A DNA stretch of 64,000 bases. It comes from Nematocida parisii ERTm1. Lineage: Eukaryota > Microsporidia. Positions 29,061 through 39,500 of the stretch are shown here, one piece after another. The stretch's first letter is position 1. Every line of letters starts with the position of its first letter. The notes below the pieces were generated by a model. That model had not been told where the DNA came from, did no database searches, and saw only the letters and a list, made by a program, of their open reading frames with translations. Position numbers and translations under genes: made by a program. Location: assembly GCF_000250985.1 (NCBI RefSeq), contig NW_013524646.1, positions 469,913 through 533,912 of the forward strand. The letters are read 5' to 3'.

Positions 29061-30386
29061 ATGTTTGAAAAAGTAAGCGGAATTGCATTGTTGGACAGAA
29101 TTGGTGTGCATTCGCACATACATGGTCTAGGAGTAGAAGATGACAATCAGAAGGGATCAGTGAAGGAGAGTTTAGAGTCACTTGACAAACAATCTAGCAC
29201 AGAAAACCATTCAGGCATCGTTGGAAGAGAAAAAGAGCGGAAAACGCTGTTTCTTCTATCTAAACTAGTGGAAACACACAGAGGGAGAACTATTTTAATT
29301 ACTGGAGAGACGGGAACTGGAAAGTCTGCGCTGGAATATGCGCTTTCTGTTGATCTCAAAAGAAAGGGGGTGCCGTGCAAGACAATTTCTGCAAGTGAAA
29401 TATTCTCAAGCTCACTGAGCAAGACAGAGTCACTCACACAGGCAATTAGAGAGTCACTCGGAATAAAGGTACAGGAAACAACAAAAGTACTTGAGGGAGA
29501 GGTAGTGGACATTCAGTGCGACAGAGAAAAGGGGACATCTGGCAGGGTTATATTGAAAACTACAGAGGTTGAGTCTGCGTACACATTTGGTGCTGGTCTT
29601 ATACAGGCAATGAATGCAGAGAGGATAGAGGTAGGAGACATAATCACAGTGAACAAAAGCACGGGGATGGTTAGAAAGAAAGGAAGGTCACTGTGCCAGA
29701 ACAGAGATCACGATGCGATTGGCCCTATAAGCAAGTATATACCATGCCCAGAAGGAGAAATACTAAGAACACAGGCAGATACACACACAGTGACTCTTCA
29801 TGAGATAGATGTTCTTAACAGCAGGCAGAGTTCTATGAGAATGTCTACAGGAGAGATACCTGCAGAGATAAGAGAGGCAGTGAATAATACTATGAAGGAG
29901 TGGATAGAAGAGGGAAGGGGATCGCTTGTTACAGGTGTACTATTTATTAATGAGTCAGACTTACTTGATGCAGAGTGCTACTCATTCCTTAACACGCTCT
30001 CTGAGATATCTGTCTCACCAGTTATCATTCTAAGCACAAACAAAGCCACGCTCACAGAAGAACAGGATTCTACAGAAAAAGACAGAAACCTACACGGAAT
30101 GCCCGATGATTTCTACTCACGCGTCCTGGAGATTAAGCTCAGTAAGTACAGCGACAATGAAATCCGAGAAATAGTAAACCTCCGGGCGAAGGAAGAGAGT
30201 GAAAATCTAGAACCAGAAGGCGCGGGCGCAGTTGGTGATTTAGCAGTAACCTACGGACTGAGATATGCATTTAATATTCTATCAGCATTAGATGTATACG
30301 CAGACAGAATAGGCAAGAAAATAGGTGCACACGAGGTCAAGGAAATGATAGAAATATTCCCGCCAGTACATGCACACATACACTAA
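29061..30386 (+). CDS. RVB1: RuvB-like AAA+ ATPase, Rvb1/pontin type
   Basis: A 441-aa AAA+ protein of chromatin remodelling (INO80, SWR1) and snoRNP assembly (R2TP). It begins with a SHIHGLG segment typical of RuvB-like proteins, then Walker A GETGTGKS at 82-89, the inserted domain II (about 125-230), and TVTLHEIDVLNSRQ, which matches Rvb1 (LHDLDVANARP) better than Rvb2. The Walker B segment reads GVLFINESDLLD at 292-303: N297 replaces the usual Asp, E298 is kept and D300 replaces His. Sensor 1 (LSTNKA) and sensor 2 (YGLRYAFN) are present. The N297 change could weaken Mg binding. Length is close to the family (456). Confidence 0.88.
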   Translation: MFEKVSGIALLDRIGVHSHIHGLGVEDDNQKGSVKESLESLDKQSSTENHSGIVGREKERKTLFLLSKLVETHRGRTILITGETGTGKSALEYALSVDLKRKGVPCKTISASEIFSSSLSKTESLTQAIRESLGIKVQETTKVLEGEVVDIQCDREKGTSGRVILKTTEVESAYTFGAGLIQAMNAERIEVGDIITVNKSTGMVRKKGRSLCQNRDHDAIGPISKYIPCPEGEILRTQADTHTVTLHEIDVLNSRQSSMRMSTGEIPAEIREAVNNTMKEWIEEGRGSLVTGVLFINESDLLDAECYSFLNTLSEISVSPVIILSTNKATLTEEQDSTEKDRNLHGMPDDFYSRVLEIKLSKYSDNEIREIVNLRAKEESENLEPEGAGAVGDLAVTYGLRYAFNILSALDVYADRIGKKIGAHEVKEMIEIFPPVHAHIH

Positions 30387-30687
30387 TCAAATAAATTATG
30401 GCTTGTTATGAAATACAGTAAATATGCATTTAAGTACCTGTTTGCAATTGTGCTTTGTACACTGTTTGGCCACCAAATCACTACTCCGTTACTTTTAGTC
30501 TATTTAGTCTTTTCTCATACAGAGATGATTTACTTATATGGCTGGCTGTTATAACATACAGTGTATTATTAATACGCCTGTGCAATAATATTATTATTAT
30601 GCGTATACTGCGAGTCTATTCTACTGCTCGGTATTTTATAAGCACTTCTGTATTCTCTTGTATATCCCGAAAATATATTTTATTTTC
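30387..30687. other. Intergenic region, no gene seen
   Basis: A 301-bp gap between Rvb1 and the RFC subunit. An open frame runs through its right half into the RFC frame, but it lacks an ATG other than those of AT-rich noncoding type. Nothing supported. Confidence 0.5.
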
Positions 30688-31641
30688 ATGGATGGAGTTT
30701 GCAGCCAAGCACTGACTGAGAAGTACAGACCAACCCATTTAGAAAATCTAGTGGGGAATGTGCATATAACAGCTGGATTACAGGCACTTGTAAAGTCTGG
30801 GGACATACCGCACTTTTTATTTTTTGGTCCACCAGGGACTGGAAAAACAACTGCAGCCAAAGCAATTTGCAGAGAAGTCTTAAAAACCTCTGATAGGAAT
30901 GTGATGGAATTGAATGCTTCTGATGAAAGAGGTATTTCTGTGATAAGGGATAAAGTAAAAGTATTTGCTTCTACATTTGGAATATCCAATAAAATGAAGA
31001 TGGTTATTCTTGATGAGGCTGACTCAATGACTAAAGATGCACAGAATGCACTGCGCCGAATAATTGAGATATATTCTAAAAATGTACGATTTATTATAAT
31101 ATGCAATTACTTCACAAAAATAATACCAGCAATAAAGTCACGGTGTGCACCTTTCCGATTCGGACCAGTAAAACCATCAGAGATGTTCGGGTTTATTAAA
31201 GAAATAATATCAAAAGAGGGCGGCACTGGCGATACGTCTGGGATAGAAAGGGTCTGTGAAATATCACAGGGAGACATAAGGAAAGCCATAAATCTAACAA
31301 ATGGCCTACTAATCACTGCGAACAGGGAAATTACATCCGAGAAAGTGAATGAGCATTATAAAGACATAAAAAAAGAAGAAATTGCAGAGACTCTTCATAT
31401 AATGAGGACAGAGAATTTCCAAAGGGTGAAAAAAGAGTTTGAGAAGCATCGGGTAGAGTATGGCCTGGGATTAAAGGAAATCGTAAATGAAATAGCAGAG
31501 TTACTCAAAAAAGAGAACAATAACAATCAAAGCAGGTGCAAAGAAATGCAATATTTATCAGAGATTGAGCATCGTCTGGCCAGAGGTGCTTCTGAGACAG
31601 TACAGGAGAATGCACTTATTTCATATTTTTCAATGAAATAA
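30688..31641 (+). CDS. RFC3: Replication factor C small subunit (yeast Rfc3 / human RFC5 type)
   Basis: A 317-aa clamp-loader AAA+ subunit that helps load PCNA. EKYRPTHLENLVG (RFC box II), Walker A GPPGTGKT at 47-54, LNASDERGI, Walker B DEAD at 109-112 and the SRC motif at 151-153 are all intact. The run MTKDAQNALRRIIEIYSKN with IIICNYFTKIIPAIKSRC fits Rfc3 (human RFC5) best. The ATG at 30688 (MDGVCSQALTEKYRP) is chosen over in-frame codons upstream because it gives the family's usual start just before EKYRP. A second RFC subunit lies at 35114-36184. Confidence 0.92.
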   Translation: MDGVCSQALTEKYRPTHLENLVGNVHITAGLQALVKSGDIPHFLFFGPPGTGKTTAAKAICREVLKTSDRNVMELNASDERGISVIRDKVKVFASTFGISNKMKMVILDEADSMTKDAQNALRRIIEIYSKNVRFIIICNYFTKIIPAIKSRCAPFRFGPVKPSEMFGFIKEIISKEGGTGDTSGIERVCEISQGDIRKAINLTNGLLITANREITSEKVNEHYKDIKKEEIAETLHIMRTENFQRVKKEFEKHRVEYGLGLKEIVNEIAELLKKENNNNQSRCKEMQYLSEIEHRLARGASETVQENALISYFSMK

Positions 31642-31853
31642 AATGAATATTTCGATTAGCAATAAATATTAAAATAGAAATAATTCAAAGTAATAATAAT
31701 CCAAACAGCTTAAACCCGAAAATTACAGTATAAGCATAAGATACGCCTAAATAATAACAAATATTCAACAGAATATTCTGTAATTATTAAATTTAAGACT
31801 GGTCCTGGCTATATCAATAGAAACAGATATAATATTTTTATTTGTATAAGGCA

Positions 31854-32726
31854 ATGGAGAGAGGTGTTTTACAGTACATGCATAGAAATATTATGTCACA
31901 TGTGTTTTCTGTGATAATCAGATGGTTTGATATAAGTAAATGCCTTTCTAGGTACTCATATTATGATTTAGTAGAGGCAGAGCAGTACATCCAAGGGAAT
32001 CCCTTTGCAGGCAAACCTTCAATCACTTTATACTACTTTACTAAGACACTATTATTATTAAACATAAGCAAGGCGTACTCGGTGCATACGTTTATGTATG
32101 GTATAACAGGAGTGTGTGATTTTACTGCAGGATATTTACTGGACTGTCCCGTATACTTTTTAGTCACTTCTTTACTGCCGAATGAGATATATTCTATTAT
32201 TTGTCTGCTTATAGTGGTATGCTATAAAAAAAAGGCACTGGCAAAGTATGTGGGCCCAGTTCTTGCTTTACTATGTGCTGAAGGTTCTTATGACAGGTGT
32301 GCACCGGGGATTAATGCGTACTGGTACATAAATATGCAGATGTTTAAAGAGTATCAAGGACTATTCCAGGATATGTTTAGGGCCTCGCATTATTTCCTTC
32401 TATCTCTTACACTGTTTAGTCGATTAATAAGTACTAAGCTGTACCTTATAATGGTGTTTAAGGATCTAGGCTACCGGGGATATGCTGTTCTATGGTGTAT
32501 ACTCAGCCTAGAGAAGTTTTCTAATGATAGGGTATTCAATTTATGCCTGGGATTGTGTAGTATTGGTGTATTTATAGAGTATCTTGTGTGGTATATGCTT
32601 ATATACTGTGGTGTAGGGAACATGAACTTTTTATGCTGGAGTAATGTGATAACAATTATTTCAACGGGAATAGCTACAGTCCTGCATGAAAGCAATGTAC
32701 AAAAAGAAAAGAGAAGAAAAAGATAA
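31854..32726 (+). CDS. GAB1: GPI transamidase subunit PIG-U / GAB1-like
   Basis: A 290-aa polytopic membrane protein with about eight hydrophobic segments, ATG at 31854. The stretch PGINAYWYINMQMFKEYQGL matches the PNxGLFWYFFxEMFxHFxxF segment of PIG-U/Gab1, and YMLIYCGVGNMNF matches the WxxWIYxGxxNxNF segment near the C-terminus. PIG-U is a subunit of the ER complex that attaches GPI anchors. It is shorter than yeast Gab1 (394), and the C-terminus is a basic KRKR-type tail (EKRRKR) that could act in ER retention. Moderate to good confidence, as membrane proteins diverge fast. Confidence 0.7.
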   Translation: MERGVLQYMHRNIMSHVFSVIIRWFDISKCLSRYSYYDLVEAEQYIQGNPFAGKPSITLYYFTKTLLLLNISKAYSVHTFMYGITGVCDFTAGYLLDCPVYFLVTSLLPNEIYSIICLLIVVCYKKKALAKYVGPVLALLCAEGSYDRCAPGINAYWYINMQMFKEYQGLFQDMFRASHYFLLSLTLFSRLISTKLYLIMVFKDLGYRGYAVLWCILSLEKFSNDRVFNLCLGLCSIGVFIEYLVWYMLIYCGVGNMNFLCWSNVITIISTGIATVLHESNVQKEKRRKR

Positions 32727-32745
32727 TTTACTAGGAATGATTTGA

Positions 32746-33519
32746 TTAGTCTAACAAGGGAACACCCATAATAGACCAGAATGCAACTGAAGCTCTATTT
32801 AAATCGTCGCCTAGTGCGTCTTCCTTTAATATAGTCACAGAAAAAGGAAGGGCCGGTGCGGATGGGGCATTGCCCTGTGCTAGAAAGAATACAGGAATAT
32901 AACTCATGCGTGTGGTAAGTGCGGCTGGCCAGTCATTAAATTGCCATGCAGAGCCGTCCAAGAACACAGCCGAAATTCTATCGAATGACTCTGCATCCTC
33001 TGGGTCATTTATCAGCTTGAATTTATAATTGCCATATGTTACAATGTCTTCATTATTTTTAATGTGCTCTGTGAATAAAGTGGATCTTATTAAAGAGTCA
33101 TCTCGTGGGAGTAAAATATACTGCATGCCAGAAGGCTGCACAGCCTTTAACTCCTCATATGACTCAAGTAAGTGTGTTATTAAGACAGGATGCCTCCTGG
33201 GCCTTCTCATAACAGATACTTTTGTAAGAGGGAGAGGTGCCAGAAGATCAGAAAGAATCCTTTCTCTGTCCAAGTATGAGACAGGTTCAATATTAGAAGA
33301 CCTGCATGATGCAATGTACTCACCGTGATCAAGAGTCCTTGTTACGTGAAGATAGCATATAGAAGCAAGGGAATATGGCAGGTCCCGTGAGTTTGTGTAA
33401 GTGCTTTTTGTGGTGACAGGGAAGGTATTCTCTCCAATGGTAATTTTATCTGAGTCCAGCTTAATCACTGCATTTTTAGATATTTGTTTTCTAAGTATGA
33501 GTGTGGGATCCTCTGCCAT
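32746..33519 (-). CDS. CDC73: Paf1 complex subunit Cdc73 (parafibromin)-like
   Basis: A 257-aa protein. The C-terminal segment FDRISAVFLDGSAWQFNDWP is the well-conserved signature of the Cdc73 Ras-like domain ([20 protein letters not shown] type). The N-terminus fits too: LRKQISKN, then TKSTYTNSRDLPYSLASICY and an SYLDRERILSDLL segment. Cdc73 belongs to the Paf1 complex, which travels with RNA polymerase II and supports histone modification and 3' end formation. It is shorter than yeast Cdc73 (393), with the linker between halves reduced. It ends 19 bp from the convergent PIG-U gene. Confidence 0.82.
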   Translation of the reverse strand: MAEDPTLILRKQISKNAVIKLDSDKITIGENTFPVTTKSTYTNSRDLPYSLASICYLHVTRTLDHGEYIASCRSSNIEPVSYLDRERILSDLLAPLPLTKVSVMRRPRRHPVLITHLLESYEELKAVQPSGMQYILLPRDDSLIRSTLFTEHIKNNEDIVTYGNYKFKLINDPEDAESFDRISAVFLDGSAWQFNDWPAALTTRMSYIPVFFLAQGNAPSAPALPFSVTILKEDALGDDLNRASVAFWSIMGVPLLD

Positions 33520-33919
33520 ATTTTAAAAAAACAAAAAGAAAATAAAAATCTAAAAAGACATTTTTATTCCTGCTGAGCACACATCTTTAAACACAAATTA
33601 TTGCAGAACTGGATGTATACTGGCAAATCCACAGAATAACCATTATTACAGTAAATATGCTGGGTAAATTCATTCATATCGTGTATAAATTATATTTTAT
33701 GCGATTTTTAAGGGATTTATAGTTCTGTAAACTATGATGTTTCCAATTTAGGAAATATTTAACGGTTTTATGCTTTTATTGCAGTAATTCTTGTTTATTC
33801 CTGAGTAAATCTGAAGATTAAGCCGTGCATAAACAGAAAAATTGAATAACTTAAAATTAAAATATTCTGCGTATGCCTTTTATTAATCCGCTGGAATGAC
33901 CCGGAATAAGTAAGTGCAC
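33520..33919. other. Intergenic region with a repeat shared with 36.5 kb
   Basis: A 400-bp gap upstream of Cdc73. At 33741-33770 it reads TTCCAATTTAGGAAATATTT followed by AACGGTTTTA; a close relative lies at 36497-36530, in the next long gap. No gene is seen. Confidence 0.6.
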
Positions 33920-34936
33920 TTATTCCTGTAGTCTCAGAAGACCAGAGACATCTGTTGTGTGCTTAATCCAATTTTCATCTGCATCAGAAGAAAGGCTCTT
34001 AACAACTACACTGGACACAGCCGTCTTGCCGTATTTGCACATGTACTTAATCACGGCACTTGCTCTGTGTGACTCAGTTGTATGAATGGTAAGAGATGCA
34101 TTCCTGGTGATTTTGGACAGTTTCCAAGTAAGTTTTCTGCTGGGTGCATGGTACTCGTATTCTCCCTCCTTGCACTGTACACTAATATTGCCAATGGTAT
34201 AATCAAAGACAAGGGAGGTACTGAACATATCGGGATACTTATCCGGGGTGAAGCACAGAAGAATTTCAATGGTCTTTGTGTCAACAAGAACGGCTTTAAC
34301 CATGGGTAGATCAGATATACTCCCTGCGTACGTATACGTCATGATTGTTGAGTTTTTAGATGGGCATGTAAGAAGAGTAGTTATTCCCTCTCGATGCCTG
34401 CACACAGATGAATCGTACTGTATATTCCGCAGGCCGCACAGGGACCTAGAATCTATTTTCAGTGACATTTGACCCACATCCTCAGAAGGATTTGTGGATA
34501 TCTGTCCATAACAGCTACTAATGGTCCTTCCCTGTGATAGTCTAAGGAATACTTTATCTGCCACCTCCACAAATACTTTCTTTTTAGGCGCTAGAGCAGA
34601 TGAAGGTGCCGTGCTGTTACTGCTCTTTCTTCTGGGAATGGGAAATGCAAGATTCCTTGAGGTTAAGTAATTATCAATGTATGCATAAATAGTGGCATGC
34701 TTTTTTAACAGCTGTATATCCGATCCAATCGCCAGGTCAGAAACCATTGAGTATAAAATATGCTTTGCAATAAGTTGGTCTTCTGAGTTAAGGAATACCC
34801 CCTTGAAAGTCAAAGACCCGAATTTCTGTGATAGAGAGAAAATAGGTCCTTTTTTACTATCATATATGTGTAATGGACTTGTATACGTAAGTAGTGCAGT
34901 ACCTTCACTCGTCTCTATTTCCACTTTAGTAAACAT
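33920..34936 (-). CDS. Adaptor-type mu-homology-domain protein (AP mu subunit-like)
   Basis: A 338-aa protein whose C-terminal half resembles the mu homology domain of clathrin/COPI adaptors. Features are LLTCPSKNSTIMTYTY (the PPDGxFxLMxY position), GNISVQCKEGEYEYHAPSRKLTWKLSKI (the xxxGxAxYxxxxxxLxWxI segment) and the end SDADENWIKHTTDVSGLLRLQ (the WVRYxTxSGxYxxR position). The N-terminal part (about 1-100) looks like a reduced longin domain. AP mu chains are usually 420-450 aa, so this copy is short and divergent. It could be an AP-1/2/3 mu or delta-COP, and the subtype cannot be told by eye. Confidence 0.6.
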   Translation of the reverse strand: MFTKVEIETSEGTALLTYTSPLHIYDSKKGPIFSLSQKFGSLTFKGVFLNSEDQLIAKHILYSMVSDLAIGSDIQLLKKHATIYAYIDNYLTSRNLAFPIPRRKSSNSTAPSSALAPKKKVFVEVADKVFLRLSQGRTISSCYGQISTNPSEDVGQMSLKIDSRSLCGLRNIQYDSSVCRHREGITTLLTCPSKNSTIMTYTYAGSISDLPMVKAVLVDTKTIEILLCFTPDKYPDMFSTSLVFDYTIGNISVQCKEGEYEYHAPSRKLTWKLSKITRNASLTIHTTESHRASAVIKYMCKYGKTAVSSVVVKSLSSDADENWIKHTTDVSGLLRLQE

Positions 34937-35113
34937 TTGTATTGTTTACCTGACCATTCCTAGAAATACAGAAATTTTGTTTATTTGTTATTGTTATACG
35001 CGTGCAAGTGTTTCCTGTCATGGAATATCCGAAATTCGGGTTATATCGGGTTATATCTTAATTACAGAACTATCCAGTATTTATTATAATTATTAGTCTA
35101 ATGCATTCTGTGC

Positions 35114-36184
35114 CTACTCTAAATCTGCGTATAAACTCATTGCATTGGCTATAAATGCTTCAATATGAAACATGTCCTTTGTGCCTGCACATAGCCTGGC
35201 AGTGTACTTAGAGGCAATTTCAGTGATAGACTTAGCCACTTCAACCCTTTTCTCTCTCTGCAGGAGCCCCTCTAAAATTGTCTCAAAAATGTATGTTGAT
35301 GGTACTTGATTATTCAGTAACTTATAAATCTTCTCTCTGGTCTCAACCAGTGCTTTAACAGACGGCGTACTCTCTACGCTTCTGATGATTTCTATTATAA
35401 TCACATCCCAGGGTGCTACAGCAAGTGGTTGTTTATGCACGGCTAATTCCAGCAGAGAAAAGGCCTTGCGCATATTCCTGTTGGACCTATTAATAATTTC
35501 TTGTTTAGTCTTCTCTGGTATGGAAATATTCTCTTCTGTGGATATGTGACTAATTACACCGGAAATATCCTGGTCACTCGGTGCAGGGACACGGCATATA
35601 AGAAACCTGCTTTTAAATGCTGGGATTAAGTGTGAGAGAGTATTCGTCAGTAGAACCAGCTGAAAATTGCACGCACCCTTTTCTAAAACCCGGCGCAGTG
35701 CCATCTGTGCCCCAGTTGACAGTAAATGTCCATCGGGTATAAAAAGTATTTTTGGATGAGAAACCTTTGTGCCTGAATGGGTATTTCCATCTTCATTTTG
35801 ATTCTGTGCGTGTTCATACGACTTCATTAGGTTTTTTATAGATTTAGTTGCCGATATGTCAGTTGCAATTTTCTGAAGGATCTTTTTATCGTATGTTCCC
35901 ATGCCTTCTAACTTTATCTCTAGGACTTCCTTGCTCTCTAAGACTTCTACATCAATTGTTTTTGACGGGGATACCTCGTATGCTGAAGTATACGAAAAGA
36001 AGGATGGCGTATTCTTAAATGTGTGTTTAAGAAATGCAGAGAAAAGTGTTCTTTTACCAGCCCCTTCTGGTCCTACGAAAATAATATTTGAAATAGAGCT
36101 AAATGGAAGACTGTGCAAGATTTGTGCAGCTGGGACTCTTTTCATGTCTTGCAGTGTTTCTGGCGTGTATTTCTCTTGTAGCAT
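35114..36184 (-). CDS. RFC5: Replication factor C subunit (yeast Rfc5 / human RFC3 type)
   Basis: A 356-aa clamp-loader subunit. It starts MLQEKYTPETLQDM (EKYRP box), and the P-loop is VGPEGAGKRT at residues 37-46, the GAGKxT form typical of Rfc5. The conserved TPSKKxxxE-like part (SPSKTIDVEV), ALRRVLEKGACNFQLVLLTN, IPAFKSRFLICRVPAPS and the C-terminal HIEAFIANAMSLY all match human RFC3. The Walker B position reads ILFIPDGHLL, without the DE pair, and SRC is SRF, in line with Rfc5 not hydrolysing ATP. It lies 3.5 kb from the other RFC gene on the opposite strand. Confidence 0.88.
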   Translation of the reverse strand: MLQEKYTPETLQDMKRVPAAQILHSLPFSSISNIIFVGPEGAGKRTLFSAFLKHTFKNTPSFFSYTSAYEVSPSKTIDVEVLESKEVLEIKLEGMGTYDKKILQKIATDISATKSIKNLMKSYEHAQNQNEDGNTHSGTKVSHPKILFIPDGHLLSTGAQMALRRVLEKGACNFQLVLLTNTLSHLIPAFKSRFLICRVPAPSDQDISGVISHISTEENISIPEKTKQEIINRSNRNMRKAFSLLELAVHKQPLAVAPWDVIIIEIIRSVESTPSVKALVETREKIYKLLNNQVPSTYIFETILEGLLQREKRVEVAKSITEIASKYTARLCAGTKDMFHIEAFIANAMSLYADLE

Positions 36185-36595
36185 TATAAAAGAAAAGAAA
36201 AAATCCCGAAATATTCAAAAATTCACTTTTTATGGGTGCACTCCCATGAAATTCTCACCAGAAATATGCATTTAAATAGCAGGCGGAGTGACTCGCTCTA
36301 CCGTATTTATAATTATTTAAATGGGGAGGGTGTAAAATTATGACTGGTTTAAGTGGATTATAGCATACTATGCAGGATAAAGGATAAATTAGTGAAAATA
36401 GTCGGTATGCATAGACTGAATATTTTGGTTATATTCGGGATATAAACAATTCTGTTCGTGTATTTGTACTTTCCGTTGTATTTATTCAATTAAAACTTCC
36501 AATTTAGGTAATTTTAACGGTTTTTATTATGAAAATGCATAAAACAGTAACTTAAATGAGAAATAGATGATACAGTGATTTATAAATAGTTTTTG
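36185..36595. other. Intergenic region with two recurrent motifs
   Basis: A 411-bp gap. It holds TTATATTCGGGATATA at about 36429-36444 (relative of the AATTCGGGTTATA motif) and the TTCCAATTTAGG...TTTAACGG element at 36497-36520 shared with 33741. No gene is seen. Confidence 0.6.
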
Positions 36596-39500
36596 TTAAT
36601 TTAGAACAGTATCGGTTGCCAGTATCGTGGATACCTTGACTATAAGCTTGCTAAGAATTTCTTTGTCTCTCCGCACGATTTCGCCCAATGTTTCCATGTA
36701 AGCCTGTGCATTGAGAAGCGCATCAAGTGTTTTGCGCACAAAAAGTGGTCTTGGTGAGGGAGCACAGCTCTTCTCTAGCAATCTTGCTAAGATCTGCTCT
36801 TTGCATGATATCCGCCCTGGCTGTGAGAATAAGTCTAGGATGATGTTCTGGTATACTTTGGATGAATCGGCATGGTTTGTGAGCGAATCAACTAAAACAT
36901 GCGAGAGAAGCTCTTCATTGCTGGTGACTGAAAACACATCCGGACTCTTTTCTTGGAGGGACTCATTCACCTTCACAAGAACTGCATAATAATCCGTGTT
37001 TATAATAATGTGTTTGTGCTGCATTAAAAGCTCCATGTAAGAAGGATGCCTGTGCAGTGACCACACATTACGCAGCAGAACCATTGGTGGCCCAATTGGC
37101 ACCATAAGCAGTGCAAGGTACGAATAGTGACTGTAGAAATTCGGGGCGTACCTCTTCAGCTGCAAAACAAAAGCAGCGCAGGCATACACCAGCGAATCCA
37201 GTGCCGGGGAAGGTTCAAACAAACGAAGTGCCTGATATATCCAGTCAAGAATTGCTACACCCCGGAATGCATTCCGCAGGAACATATTTCGAATAATATA
37301 GTCAGAGAAAACAAGCTCAACAAACCCAGACAAGAAGAAGCCAAAGCACGTGGGCCGCATAACAGTTAAAAAGTTAAATATCACATCTTCATGATCAACC
37401 GTTATATTCTCCAGGATCACCTGCAGTGTTCGCGTAAACAGTGTCTGTATCTGGTAGTACTGTATATCAATGCCATCTATGAATATCTCCACAAGGATAG
37501 AGAGACACTCAGAGAGTACATCGGGTGCAGTAGAGATAGTGGATATAAGCACAGCAAGAGACTCAAACTTTAGGTACTTAATAGGAGAGCACTCTTTCCG
37601 TGCCCGAAGATAAGCCTCCATCGCCGCAGAGAACCCGCACTTAATGAACTCCTTCAGACTCGCTGAATTATTTGCACGCTCTTTAATGTCCCGCAGGATA
37701 ACGCCAAGTGCTGCTGATCGCTCACCACCCAGCACTTTACAGAAGTACGCCTCAGTCCACTCATCAAAGAGTTTCTTATCCTGGCTGTCCTTCTTGATCA
37801 GGAATATTCTACTGGCGATTTCCTTAAGAAGGCTCTTGACTTTATCATCTGAAGACCCTTTCGCTGTCTTTGAAACGGCCTCTATCGTGCAGATGTAGTC
37901 AAATGGGCTTCCCACGGGCGTATCGGACACAATGCACATTTTCAACAGCTCAACTGCGAATTTTGACCGCTGTGTGTTTCTCATTAGCGTACTTCCAAGG
38001 TGCTGGTCGTACTCCAGGACGTTCATAATCTTATGGTCAAGCATTTGTGCGATTACCTTTGGGTTGAACTTCCTTTCATCCTCAGCGTATATAAGCCAGG
38101 AGGAGACTTCTCGCATGGAACTGTACGATATCTTACATATGCGGTAGACTGCCTGTATGCAGATAGTCCGTGCCCACTGGTTACTAAGCATAAATATACT
38201 CCCAATGATGTTCTGGCAGAAGAACAGGCACGCCATTTCATTTGCACTCGATGAGGCAAAGTTAATGATTGCGTGTACGCTCTCCAGTAGGTCAATTGTA
38301 AGTTTGGGCTTAACCACCTCATCTGACGCCTTCTCAATCTCATGCAGGATCTTTTGTACGTCCTCCCACTTCTTCTGTGCTGATGAGCTAGTGAATGGTC
38401 CGACTGCCTCTGCACTCTCTCTGTTCTTGTAGTTTATTGATGTAAGGTATGCGCATATCTCGTGGTACTCTCCTATTGTGATTGTCTGAATCTCATCTGC
38501 AATGATGTAGCTTGGTTTAGTGTACTCCTTTGGATTGTACAGGTCTATGTTATGCCCAGGCACTGGCTGTATCGGGAGTTGTGACACTTCCTCTACAAGC
38601 TCGTCTATTTTTAAGTTGATTCCTGCCCCGACCCGCTCCCTGGCAATGTACTCTACAATCCCCAAGCAAATGGGTATGTTCTTATCCACGATGTACGATA
38701 TCTTCTCATTACTGAGGGCGTCCTCCATCCCTGCAAGCCGCATAAAGTGTGCAATATTATTTGCAGCACTTGCTTTGATCGGGCCTGCTGTGGACGAGCA
38801 TGCTAATGAAACCGTCAGTGCACATACCATATTCTTATACGCACGAACTGCAAGCTCTGGCCGGCCTGGGAAGTCTTTTTTCACTGCTTCTGATGACGTC
38901 CTATTGCATATACTGAATATTTTATCCACTATCAAGTACGGAATGTCTCTTATCGCAAGGTCCAACCCCATCACTGCAATATGCGCCAGCATACTCCTGA
39001 CACCTTCCAGCTCTATGTAATTCGCTATTCCAGATGCCTTTCTCTTTGCGCCCAGCCTCTTCTCCTGCACTGAAATATCCGGGTAGATGTCTTCAATCGG
39101 TATCTCTATCTTTGAGAAGCATATTTCAATCTCCAGTGATATCAGGTCACTCCCCTCAGCAAGAAAGTGAATTTCTGACAGTACCCGCAGGATAGAGCAC
39201 ACGTACGGACTGGTCTTCCCAAGAATTTTGCTATTTACACACTCTTCAATATATTTACAGACAAACACCACTGCAGAGTATATGCACTCCTTACCAGCAC
39301 TGTCCACAAGGTACTCCTTCACATTGAAATCGCTGCTTATAATAGGCACACGATCAGTAAACGTCAGCATACCAAGATACGTCCCAATTATACGAAGAGA
39401 AGGTGCCTTGTCCGTCCTGTCTATCTCTGCATGCCTCTCCGCATACGCCCTAAGAATAACAAAGAACATCTCCCGTACTCTCAAATAAAGTGTCTCTGAG

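Noticed and set aside
30658-30687. Upstream extension of the RFC3 protein
   Set aside because: The first codon is not ATG, and the hydrophobic AT-rich leader is foreign to RFC small subunits, which begin just before EKYRP.
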